NCBI GenBank assembly: GCA_964247695.1
Contig: CAXTVI010000023.1
Span: forward strand, 11,402-75,401
Source: Lichenicoccus sp964247695
GTDB taxonomy: Bacteria > Pseudomonadota > Alphaproteobacteria > Acetobacterales > Acetobacteraceae
Direction of reading: 5' to 3'
DNA: 64,000 bases
The position numbers and the translations under genes were made by a program. Under the pieces are notes generated by a model, which saw only the letters and a program-made list of their open reading frames with translations, made no database searches and was not told where the DNA came from. Shown here in pieces: positions 39,740 through 47,235 of this stretch. Within the stretch, counting starts at the first letter, position 1, and the number at the start of each line of letters is the position of its first letter.

Positions 39740-40471
39740 CTGGCCGGCCTGGCGCCCGGCCTCGCCATCAGCGGCCTGACCCTGGCCTATGGCGCCCACA
39801 CGCTGTTCCGCGACCTCGAGCTCGGCGTGCCGGCGGGACGGTTCATGGTGATGCTGGGCGCCAGCGGCGTCGGCAAGAGCAGCCTGTTGCGGGTCGCGGC
39901 CGGCCTGGCGGCGCCGCTGGCCGGACGCGTCGCCGCCACCGACGGGCAGCCTCTGGACGGGCGCATCGCCTGGATGGGCCAGCAGGACCTGTTGTATCCC
40001 TGGCTCAGCATCCTCGACAACGTCATGCTCGGCGCCCGCCTGCGCCACCAGAAGCAGGACCGCGGGCGCGCGCTGGATCTGCTGGATCGGGTCGGGCTCG
40101 GCGGCCGCGGCGGCTCGCTGCCCGCGGAACTCTCGGGGGGCATGCGACAGCGTGCGGCGATTGCCCGGACGCTCTACGAGGACCGCCCGATCGTGCTGAT
40201 GGACGAGCCGTTTTCGGCGTTGGACACCATCACCCGCACCCGCGTGCAGGACCTCGCCGCCAGCCTGCTCGTCGGCCGCACCGTGCTGATGATCACCCAC
40301 GATCCTCTGGAAGCCTGTCGCCTGGGGCAGCTGCTGGTGGTGCTGTCCGGATCCCCCGCGACACTGTCCGCGCCGGTGGCGCTTTCGGGCAGGACGCCGC
40401 GGCCGCCGGACGATGCCCACGTGCTGAGCACGATGGGGCATCTGATGCGCACGCTGGCGGCCGCCGCCTGA
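39740..40471 (+). CDS. ABC transporter ATPase (ThiZ/TauB/SsuB type)
   Basis: About 243 residues. Walker A GASGVGKSS, the Q-loop region GQQDLLYPWLSILDNV, signature LSGGMRQR, Walker B IVLMDEPFSALD and H-loop MITHD. The homology begins around ISGLTLAYG, but the only standard in-frame start is GTG 39827, which would remove the first two strands. A CTG at 39740 (or 39734, overlapping the hydrolase stop) is therefore the likely start. The Q-loop wording resembles pyrimidine-precursor (ThiZ) transporters. Its stop overlaps the permease start (TGATG). Confidence 0.8.
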   Translation: MAGLAPGLAISGLTLAYGAHTLFRDLELGVPAGRFMVMLGASGVGKSSLLRVAAGLAAPLAGRVAATDGQPLDGRIAWMGQQDLLYPWLSILDNVMLGARLRHQKQDRGRALDLLDRVGLGGRGGSLPAELSGGMRQRAAIARTLYEDRPIVLMDEPFSALDTITRTRVQDLAASLLVGRTVLMITHDPLEACRLGQLLVVLSGSPATLSAPVALSGRTPRPPDDAHVLSTMGHLMRTLAAAA

Positions 40472-41217
40472 TGCTGCGTTCGGCCGGCCGGCCGCTGCTG
40501 ACCCTGCTCGGGCTGCTGGCGGTCTGGTGGGCGATCAGCCGGACCAGCGGGATCCCCGCCTATCTGCTGCCCGATCCTGGCTCGGTGGCGGTGGCGCTCT
40601 GGCAGCAGCGCAGCCTGCTGCTCTGGAGCACGCTCACCACCCTGACCGAAACCGTGCTCGGCCTGCTGATCGGCACTCTCCTCGGCGGTGTCGCGGCGCT
40701 GGCGATGGTGTTCTCGCCGCTGCTGGCGCGTTGGCTGATGCCGCTGCTGCTGCTCAGCCAGGCGGTGCCGGTGTTCGCGCTGGCACCGCTGCTGGTGCTG
40801 TGGTTCGGCTTCGGCATCGCGTCCAAGGTGGTGATGGCGGTGCTGGTGATCTTCTTCCCGGTCACCGCCGCGTTCGCCGACGGCCTCCGCCGCACGGCGC
40901 CCGGCTGGCTCGACCTCGCGCGCACCATGGGCGCCTCGCCGCTCGCCATCCTGCGGCACGTGCGGCTGCCGGCGGCGATGCCGGCCTTCGGCTCGGGCCT
41001 GCGTGTCGCCACCGCGATCGCGCCGATCGGGGCGGTGATCGGCGAGTGGGTCGGCGCCTCCGCCGGCCTCGGCTACGTCATGCTGAATGCGAATGCGCGC
41101 ATCGAGACCGACGTGATGTTCGCAGCCCTGTTCGTGCTGGCGCTGATGACCGTGCTGCTCTGGACCCTGGTCGACCGGTTGCTGCGCCGGCTGCTGTACT
41201 GGGTCCCCGAGGCCTGA
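40471..41217 (+). CDS. ABC transporter permease (ThiX/SsuC type)
   Basis: 248 residues. Inner-membrane permease with six hydrophobic segments, the family opening PLLTLLGLLAVWWAIS...PAYLLPDP and the EAA-loop region RRTAPGWLDLARTMGAS...LPAAMPAFGSGLR. Partner of the preceding ATPase. No periplasmic binding protein gene is adjacent, so the ligand (thiamine precursor, sulfonate or similar) is open. Confidence 0.88.
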   Translation: MLRSAGRPLLTLLGLLAVWWAISRTSGIPAYLLPDPGSVAVALWQQRSLLLWSTLTTLTETVLGLLIGTLLGGVAALAMVFSPLLARWLMPLLLLSQAVPVFALAPLLVLWFGFGIASKVVMAVLVIFFPVTAAFADGLRRTAPGWLDLARTMGASPLAILRHVRLPAAMPAFGSGLRVATAIAPIGAVIGEWVGASAGLGYVMLNANARIETDVMFAALFVLALMTVLLWTLVDRLLRRLLYWVPEA

Positions 41218-41226
41218 GACCGGCCC

Positions 41227-42225
41227 TCAGTCGTCGACCGTCACCACGATCTTGCCGACCTGCTCGTTGGCTTCCATGTAGCGGTGCGCCGCGACGATGT
41301 CGTCGAAGCGGAATGTCCGCGCGATCACCGGCTTGAACTTGCCGGCTGCCAGTCCGTCCAGCACGTACTGCATGCCGGCAGCGAGGCGCACCGGGTCCCG
41401 GTTGATCTCGAACAAGGTGTAGCCGCGCATCGTCAGGCCCTTGCTCAGCGCCGTGAACAGCGGGAACGGGGTGGGGTCCGGGCTCAGCGCACCGTACTGG
41501 AACAGGATGCCGCCGGGGGCCAGCGCCGCCGCCAGTTTTTCCACCGTCGGTCCGCCGACCGGGTCGAACGCGATGCGCGCACCCTTCCCGTCGGTCAGGC
41601 GCATCACCTCGGCGACGAGATCCTGCTCGCCGGAACGGATGATCGGCGTCCCGGGCACCGCCTGCTCGAGCGCGGCCTGCTTGGCGCCGCTGCGGGTGAG
41701 TGCGATCGGCTGCGCACCGGCGGCGGTGCAGATCTGGATCGCGGCGAGCCCGACGCTGCTCGACGCGGCCGGCACCAGCACGGCATCGCCCGCGCGCAGG
41801 CCGGCGATATCCACCAGCGCGCCCCACCCGGTCAGGTACTGCATCCAGCAGGCGGCGGCCTCGGTGAAGCTCAGGCTGTCCGGATGCGCCACCACGGCGT
41901 GCACAGGCGCCACCACCTCCTCGCCATACATGCCGTACTGCGTCATCGAGAAGGCCGGAACCGTGCTCACCGCCTGCCCCGGCGCGAAACCGGTGACTCC
42001 GGGCCCGATGGCATCGACCACCCCCGCGGCCTCGTAGCCCAGCCCGGACGGCAGGCGCGGCGTCTCCAGGTACTGACCGGCGCGGAACATCGCCTCCGCC
42101 CGGTTCAGGCCGATGGCGCGCACCCGGATGCGGACCTCGCCGGGGCCGGGCGGCCGCGACGGCAGGTCCTCGATCCGCAGCACCTCGGGGGCGCCGGTCT
42201 CGTGGAAGCGTACAATGCGCGGCAT
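41227..42225 (-). CDS. Zinc-independent quinone-oxidoreductase-like MDR enzyme
   Basis: 332 residues from ATG 42225. Medium-chain dehydrogenase/reductase of the quinone reductase type: MPRIVRFHETGAPEVLRIED, GLNRAE, GYEAAGVV, and a Rossmann region with VPAASSSVGLAAIQICTAAGA. The zinc-site cysteines of alcohol dehydrogenases are absent. NADPH-dependent reduction of a quinone or enone is expected. It lies 95 bases downstream of a same-strand LysR gene. Confidence 0.88.
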   Translation of the reverse strand: MPRIVRFHETGAPEVLRIEDLPSRPPGPGEVRIRVRAIGLNRAEAMFRAGQYLETPRLPSGLGYEAAGVVDAIGPGVTGFAPGQAVSTVPAFSMTQYGMYGEEVVAPVHAVVAHPDSLSFTEAAACWMQYLTGWGALVDIAGLRAGDAVLVPAASSSVGLAAIQICTAAGAQPIALTRSGAKQAALEQAVPGTPIIRSGEQDLVAEVMRLTDGKGARIAFDPVGGPTVEKLAAALAPGGILFQYGALSPDPTPFPLFTALSKGLTMRGYTLFEINRDPVRLAAGMQYVLDGLAAGKFKPVIARTFRFDDIVAAHRYMEANEQVGKIVVTVDD

Positions 42226-42320
42226 GGCGATCTCCTTGAGAAGTGCGGTGCAGGTTCTCGCCCCGCCCCCGGGGGTCGCGCAACGCCTGCCTGTCGCGTC
42301 CCGGATCACGAGCGGTTGCT

Positions 42321-43277
42321 TCACGCAGGGGTGCGCGACCAGGCGACCGCCTCGGGCGCGAAGCGATGCGCAAGGAAGTCGAGCAGCACGGCAACACGCG
42401 GCGGTCGCGGACCACCGGACGGAGTGATCAGGTTCAGCGCCGTGTCCGGCGACGACCAGTCGGCCAGCACGATGACCAGCCTGCCGTCCCGGACCGCCTC
42501 CCATGCCAGGAAGTCCGGCTGCAGCGCCAGCCCCTGCCCGGCCTCGGCGGCATGCGCCAGCGCGTCCGCATTGGTGGCACTCAGCGGGCCGCTCACCTGC
42601 ACGGACTCCTGCCGGCCGTCATGGGCCGCGAAGTGCCAGGTCTCGCCCGAGGCCAGGTAGCTGTAGCCCAGGCAGGCATGATGGCGCAGGTCGCGCGGCC
42701 GCTGCGGCGTGCCATGCCGTCCGAGATAGGCGGGTGCGGCCACCACCCAGCGCCGGATCGGGCAGAGGCGGCGGGCCAGCAGGCTGGAGTCCGGCAGGCG
42801 GGCGATGCGCAGTGCGACGTCGACGCCGCCCGCGATCAGGTCCACCACGCGGTCGTCGAGCTGCAGGTCGATCGACAGGTCGGGATAGAGCGCCAGGATC
42901 TCCGGCAGCGCCGGCGCCACATGGCGCAGGCCGAACGACATCGGGGCGGCCAGACGGACGCGCCCGCGCGGCGCGGCGGCGCCGGCCAGCGCCTGGGCTT
43001 CGGCCGCCTCGCCTTCGGCCAGGATGCGGGCCGCGCGGGTGGCCAGTGCTAGCCCGGTCTCGGTCAGCGTGACCTGGCGGGAGGTGCGGTGCACCAGGCG
43101 CTCGCCAAGCCTTGCCTCCAGCCGCTTCAGCGCCTTGGAGACGGTGGCGGTGGATACCTGCAATTCGCGCGCGGTGGCGGCGAAGGAGCCGGTGGCCGCG
43201 ATCCTGGCAAAGATCGCCCAGGCTTCCAGGTCGGGCAGTGCCACGGGCTCTCCAGTTCGGAAACGATGAATTGCCAT
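42321..43277 (-). CDS. LysR-family transcriptional regulator
   Basis: 318 residues from ATG 43277. N-terminal winged HTH (FARIAATGSFAATARELQVSTATVSKALKRLEARLGERL) and a C-terminal effector domain with VRLAAPMSFG and DVALRIARLPDSSLLARRL. It diverges from the pirin gene with 77 bases between; LysR regulators typically control the divergent neighbour. Confidence 0.93.
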   Translation of the reverse strand: MAIHRFRTGEPVALPDLEAWAIFARIAATGSFAATARELQVSTATVSKALKRLEARLGERLVHRTSRQVTLTETGLALATRAARILAEGEAAEAQALAGAAAPRGRVRLAAPMSFGLRHVAPALPEILALYPDLSIDLQLDDRVVDLIAGGVDVALRIARLPDSSLLARRLCPIRRWVVAAPAYLGRHGTPQRPRDLRHHACLGYSYLASGETWHFAAHDGRQESVQVSGPLSATNADALAHAAEAGQGLALQPDFLAWEAVRDGRLVIVLADWSSPDTALNLITPSGGPRPPRVAVLLDFLAHRFAPEAVAWSRTPA

Positions 43278-43311
43278 CCTTTCCGTTCTCAATAGCTGGG
43301 TCGAGGCCCAT

Positions 43312-43336
43312 CTTGGGTGTCCCGACCTTGGGTGTC
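43312..43336. repeat. Direct repeat in the lysR-pirin intergenic region
   Basis: CTTGGGTGTC occurs at 43312-43321 and 43327-43336, a 15-base period, just before the pirin ribosome site. Could be a regulator or RNA element, or a local duplication. Confidence 0.45.
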
Positions 43337-43354
43337 GAAGAGGAGGACGCACAG

Positions 43355-44053
43355 ATGATCGAACACAGGCCGTTCAACAGCCTCGGTGGCGCCGACCATG
43401 GCTGGCTCAAGGCAAAGCACCATTTCTCGTTCGCGAGCTATGCCGACCCTGACCGCATGGGCTGGGGTGCGATCCGGGTCTGGAACGACGACGAGATCGC
43501 ACCGCAATCAGGGTTTCCGCCGCATCCGCACGCGGACATGGAAATCATCACCTATGTCCGCGACGGCGCCATCACCCACCAGGACAGCCTGGGCAACAAG
43601 GGTCGCACCGAGGCCGGCGACGTCCAGGTGATGTCGGCCGGGTCCGGCGTGCGCCATGCCGAGTACAACCTGGAGGACGCGACGACGCGCATCTTCCAGA
43701 TCTGGATCCTGCCGGACGGACACGGCGGCACGCCTTCCTGGGGGGCCAGGCCGTTTCCGAAGACCGACCGGTCCGGCCGTTTCGTGACGCTGGCGAGCGG
43801 CTATGCGGAGGATTCCGAGGCGCTACCGATCCGGGCCAGCGCCCGGGTCATGGGTGCCACGGTGAAGGCGGGCGAGAGCGTGCCTCTCGACCTCGATCCC
43901 GCGCGGCACGTCTATCTGGTGGCGGCGCGCGGCAGCGTGGAGATCGACGGCACCCGGATCGCCACCCGCGATGGAGCGGCGATCACCGGCAGCGAGCGGA
44001 TCGAGATCCGCGGCATCGAGGATGCGGAGATCGTGCTGGTGGACGCGGCCTGA
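43355..44053 (+). CDS. Pirin-family protein
   Basis: 232 residues, two-cupin pirin fold. The metal-binding motif is in FPPHPHADMEIITYV and continues with MSAGSGVRHAEYN; the second cupin follows with ARHVYLVAARGSVEI. Bacterial pirins include quercetinase-like and regulatory members. Strong GAGGAGG site upstream of ATG 43355. Divergent from, and probably controlled by, the LysR gene. Confidence 0.92.
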   Translation: MIEHRPFNSLGGADHGWLKAKHHFSFASYADPDRMGWGAIRVWNDDEIAPQSGFPPHPHADMEIITYVRDGAITHQDSLGNKGRTEAGDVQVMSAGSGVRHAEYNLEDATTRIFQIWILPDGHGGTPSWGARPFPKTDRSGRFVTLASGYAEDSEALPIRASARVMGATVKAGESVPLDLDPARHVYLVAARGSVEIDGTRIATRDGAAITGSERIEIRGIEDAEIVLVDAA

Positions 44054-44063
44054 ACGCCACGGG

Positions 44064-44954
44064 TCATCCGGGACCGCCCAGGGAGAGCCGCATGCCGAGG
44101 CGGACGACGTAGCGATGCACCGCCTCGGCGCCGTCCGCCTGCTCGTTCTGCAGGAGATCGAGCGGCGTGCGGCCGCGGAACGGCGCCACCTCGACCGGCT
44201 GCTGCAGCCATCGGCGCGGGTCGAGGTCCAGCACCGACAACGCGTCGTCCATCTCGCGGAGCCGGCCCAGCGCCGCCGCTTCATCGGCGCTCAGCCTGAA
44301 ACGCGGCCGGGTGCCTTTGCGGGTCAGGCCACCCGGGTGGCCGAGCAGGCCCAGGGCGTCGAGGTCTCCGATGCCCCACCTGTCGATGAGCGCCCAGAAG
44401 GCGGTCGACGAACTCGCAACCGGCGGCGCTGCGACATGGATGGCGGGGCGACTCACCGGCGGCGACCGCGGCACCTCTTGCTGCGGGTCGGCAGCCGGTT
44501 CCGGCATCGGAGGCTTTGGCGTGGCCGGCACGAGGTCGGTGCGGCCGGCTGGTTCGTCGCTTTGCAGCGTCACGGAGAACAGTGCGACCAGTTCGTCCAG
44601 CAGCGCCACAGCAGCATCGAGAGCACGCTGTGCGCTCGGTCGATCCGGCGAAGCGGGCAAGGCGCCATCCGCCGCCGGCTGCGTCGGCGCGTTGGAAGCC
44701 TGCATGGCTTGCATCCGCGACCTGAATGGGTTCCCGGGGTCGAGATCGTCGGCACGGCGCATGGCCGGCGCACCAGATCGGCCGCGCTCGGCGACACCGA
44801 CCGCCTGTACCAGGTAGTCCACCGCCGACGCGCTCAGCGAGCACCCGCCGCGCAGCCTGCCGCGTTGCAGGAGAATGCGGGCGTCGCCGAGACCTTCGTC
44901 GGCCAAGCGGAGCAGGGTCGCGATCGCTGGGCGTAACGATGATTTGTTCGGCAT
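44064..44954 (-). CDS. Orphan protein: HEPN-like N-terminus, MbcA/ParS-like C-terminus
   Basis: 296 residues from ATG 44954. The first 65 residues (LLRLADEGLGDARILLQRGRL, then a small-residue helix) resemble a HEPN four-helix domain, but the R-x4-6-H nuclease motif is absent and this part has no histidine. A Pro/Ala-rich linker with a short helix follows (about 70-185). The C-terminal 110 residues (FWALIDRWGIGDLDALGLLG, then RTPLDLLQNEQADGAEAVHRYVVRLG) match the Xre/MbcA/ParS antitoxin core and its toxin-binding domain. No RES gene is adjacent. Possibly an antitoxin-like regulator for a distant toxin, such as the RES toxin 6 kb away, or a repurposed domain. Domain calls are by eye. Confidence 0.6.
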   Translation of the reverse strand: MPNKSSLRPAIATLLRLADEGLGDARILLQRGRLRGGCSLSASAVDYLVQAVGVAERGRSGAPAMRRADDLDPGNPFRSRMQAMQASNAPTQPAADGALPASPDRPSAQRALDAAVALLDELVALFSVTLQSDEPAGRTDLVPATPKPPMPEPAADPQQEVPRSPPVSRPAIHVAAPPVASSSTAFWALIDRWGIGDLDALGLLGHPGGLTRKGTRPRFRLSADEAAALGRLREMDDALSVLDLDPRRWLQQPVEVAPFRGRTPLDLLQNEQADGAEAVHRYVVRLGMRLSLGGPG

Positions 44955-45040
44955 CTGCAACCGTCACGCCGCCGGGGTGTTACCGCTAAGTCTCTCCACC
45001 ACGAGCGACCAGTGGTGGCAATCCCGAGGAGGTGGACCCC

Positions 45041-45112
45041 ATGTTGATCGTTCTGTGCCTGTTCCTGCTTATCGTTCCGACGGCTGCCGTTGCGGTGCTC
45101 GGGTCGAAATAG
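45041..45112 (+). CDS. 23-residue hydrophobic peptide
   Basis: ATG 45041 to TAG 45110-45112 encodes MLIVLCLFLLIVPTAAVAVL followed by GSK: essentially a single membrane helix with one cysteine. A near-perfect AGGAGG ribosome site lies eight bases upstream, the best in this neighbourhood, and a perfect 13-base-pair hairpin lies 14 bases downstream. An inverted repeat CCACCAC/GTGGTGG (44996-45002 and 45012-45018) sits before the ribosome site. It diverges from the HEPN-like/antitoxin-like gene. It could be a small membrane protein or a type-I-toxin-like peptide. Confidence 0.6.
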   Translation: MLIVLCLFLLIVPTAAVAVLGSK

Positions 45113-45125
45113 GCTCTTGGGCCAC

Positions 45126-45155
45126 GCTGGCGCCCCGGCCAACCGGGGCGCCAGC
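45126..45155. terminator. Bidirectional hairpin terminator
   Basis: GCTGGCGCCCCGG and CCGGGGCGCCAGC form a perfect 13-base-pair stem with loop CCAA. It lies between the small peptide gene (plus) and the end of the ribose-type ABC operon (minus). There is no T run on either side, so it may need Rho or act as an mRNA 3' stabiliser. Confidence 0.65.
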
Positions 45156-45175
45156 AACATCACGCGGATCCGGTT

Positions 45176-46108
45176 CTAGTGCTGGGTCCAGCCGGTATAG
45201 CTGGCCACTGTCGCCGCGGTGATCAGCTTCGGCGCCATCAGGGTGATCTTCTCGGCCGGCGGATGCCCGTCCATGATGTCCACCGCCGTCTTCAGCGCGA
45301 GCTTACCCATCGTGTAGGGGTCCTGCGAGGCCGACGCCTTGATCTGGCCGTGGCTCTCGATCGCCTGGACAATATCCGGCGCGCCATCGACCGACGTGAA
45401 GACGATGTTGTCGCGATGCGTCTGCTTGGCCGCCAGGCTCGAGCCGATCGCCTGTGGATCGTTGATGGTGAACACGCCGGCAAGATCCGGATAACGGATC
45501 AGGTAGCCCTGCATCACCGACATGCCGCCCTCGCGGGAGCCCTTGCCGTCCTGGTCGCTCGACAGCAGCTTGATGTCTGGCGACTTCGCAAGCGCTTCCT
45601 TGCAGCCCTTGACCCGATCCGTCACCGCGGACACCTGCGGGCCGTTCTGGATGATGACGTTGCCCTTGCCGCCGATCTCCTTGGACAACTCCTCGCAGGA
45701 GATGCGGCCGGCGGCGACGTTGTCGGTCTCGACCGTGGCATCGGCCCCGGTGGCGGCCACGTCGGCGGCGACCACCACGATGCCGGCCTTCTGCGCCCGC
45801 TTGATCGCCGGCAGGATCGCGTTCGGATCGACCGCATTCAGGACGATCACGTTCACGCCGGAGGCGATGAAGTTGTCGATCTGGGTGAACTGCTTGTTGA
45901 GGTCGTAGTCGGCCGAGACCGCGACGACACGCGCGTCCGGGTTGAGCGACTTGGCCTCGGCGGTGACGCCCTTGGTCAGTGCCACGAAATACGGATTTCC
46001 GAGCGAGCCGAGTGTCACGCCGACGCTCTCCAGCTTGGCTGCCATGGCGGGCTGCACGCCGGCGAGGCCGAGGGCAGCGGTCGCCGCGAGCAGAAGGGTC
46101 CGGGACAT
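45176..46108 (-). CDS. Ribose-type ABC transporter binding protein
   Basis: 310 residues from ATG 46108 with a Sec signal peptide (MSRTLLLAATAALGLAGVQPAMA). Periplasmic RbsB-like fold: GVTLGSLGNPYFVALTKG, VIVLNAVDPNAI, GKGNVIIQNG and VFTINDPQAIG. Last gene of an ATPase-permease-binding protein operon; gene order is reversed from the 26 kb transporter. Ligand unknown. Confidence 0.92.
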   Translation of the reverse strand: MSRTLLLAATAALGLAGVQPAMAAKLESVGVTLGSLGNPYFVALTKGVTAEAKSLNPDARVVAVSADYDLNKQFTQIDNFIASGVNVIVLNAVDPNAILPAIKRAQKAGIVVVAADVAATGADATVETDNVAAGRISCEELSKEIGGKGNVIIQNGPQVSAVTDRVKGCKEALAKSPDIKLLSSDQDGKGSREGGMSVMQGYLIRYPDLAGVFTINDPQAIGSSLAAKQTHRDNIVFTSVDGAPDIVQAIESHGQIKASASQDPYTMGKLALKTAVDIMDGHPPAEKITLMAPKLITAATVASYTGWTQH

Positions 46109-46166
46109 GTTGTGTTCCTTGCGGTCAGTCAAAGGTTGAAGTGGAAACGCTGTTGCCGCGGCAGGC

Positions 46167-47225
46167 TCAGGTGCGCACGCCGCCCTGCTGGCGGAAGCGG
46201 TCGAGTGCCACGGCGCCGATGATCACCAGGCCCTTCACGATGAACTGCCAGATGTCCGAGACACCGAGCAGGATCAGCCCGTTCGACAGCACAGCGATGA
46301 TCAGCGCGCCGATCAGCGTGCCCCAGATCGAGCCGATGCCGCCGACGAACGAGGTGCCACCCAGGATCACCGCCGCGATGGCGTCTAGCTCGTACGACTG
46401 GCCAAGCTGCAGGCCGTTCGCCGCATACAGCCGCGCCGACGACATCACGCCGCCCAGCCCCGCGAGCAGGCCGGACAGCGAATAGACGAACATCAGGATC
46501 AGCGGGACGTTGATGCCCGACAGCCGCGCCGCCGCCGGATTGCCGCCGACCGCGTAGATCCGCACGCCGAGCACTGTCCGTTTCAGCACGTACCAGGAGG
46601 CCAGGATCACGGCGAGCGCGATGATCGCGAGCCACGGGATCGAGACGCCCGGGAAGATCGTCAGGCCGTCATTGCCGACCCAGGCATAGGACAGGTTCGG
46701 ATTGAAGATGGTGTTGTCCGCCCCCATCAGCCGGGCGAGGCCACGCACCGCGGTGAGCGAACCAAGGGTCACGATGAAGGGCGGCAGCTTGCCGTAGGCG
46801 ATCAGCGCGCCGTTCAGGCCGCCGATGACGAGCCCGACCAGCAGGCAGACCGGCACCGCGAGAAAGCCGCCGAACGACCACAGCGAGGCGATCAGCGCGC
46901 CCATCGCTGACGCCGCCAGGATCGAGCCCACGGACAGGTCGATGCCGCCGGTCAGGATCACGAAGGTCATGCCGGAAGCCAGCACGCAGTTGATCGCGGC
47001 CTGCTGCGCCACGATGGAGAGATTCTGGCCGCTCAGGAACCGGTGCCCGCCGAACAGGTGGAAGCCGATGGCGAGCAGGATCAGCACCGGCAGCATGCCA
47101 GCGGCCTGCAGTGTCGAGCGCAGCTTGACCTGTTTCGCGGACAGACCGGCGCCGCCTACCGGGGTTTCCATGGTGGCCTGCGGCAGAACCGCCTTGGTGG
47201 GGGTCTCGGTATCGGTCGGCTGCAT
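46167..47225 (-). CDS. Ribose-type ABC transporter permease
   Basis: 352 residues from ATG 47225. RbsC-family membrane protein: FVILTGGIDLSVGSILA, KLPPFIVTLGSLTAVRGLARL, AVGGNPAAARLSGI and VILGGTSFVGGIGSIWGTLIGAL. A hydrophilic N-terminal extension of about 45 residues precedes the first membrane helix. It starts 10 bases after the ATPase stop. Confidence 0.94.
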   Translation of the reverse strand: MQPTDTETPTKAVLPQATMETPVGGAGLSAKQVKLRSTLQAAGMLPVLILLAIGFHLFGGHRFLSGQNLSIVAQQAAINCVLASGMTFVILTGGIDLSVGSILAASAMGALIASLWSFGGFLAVPVCLLVGLVIGGLNGALIAYGKLPPFIVTLGSLTAVRGLARLMGADNTIFNPNLSYAWVGNDGLTIFPGVSIPWLAIIALAVILASWYVLKRTVLGVRIYAVGGNPAAARLSGINVPLILMFVYSLSGLLAGLGGVMSSARLYAANGLQLGQSYELDAIAAVILGGTSFVGGIGSIWGTLIGALIIAVLSNGLILLGVSDIWQFIVKGLVIIGAVALDRFRQQGGVRT

Positions 47226-47235
47226 TGGCGTTGTC

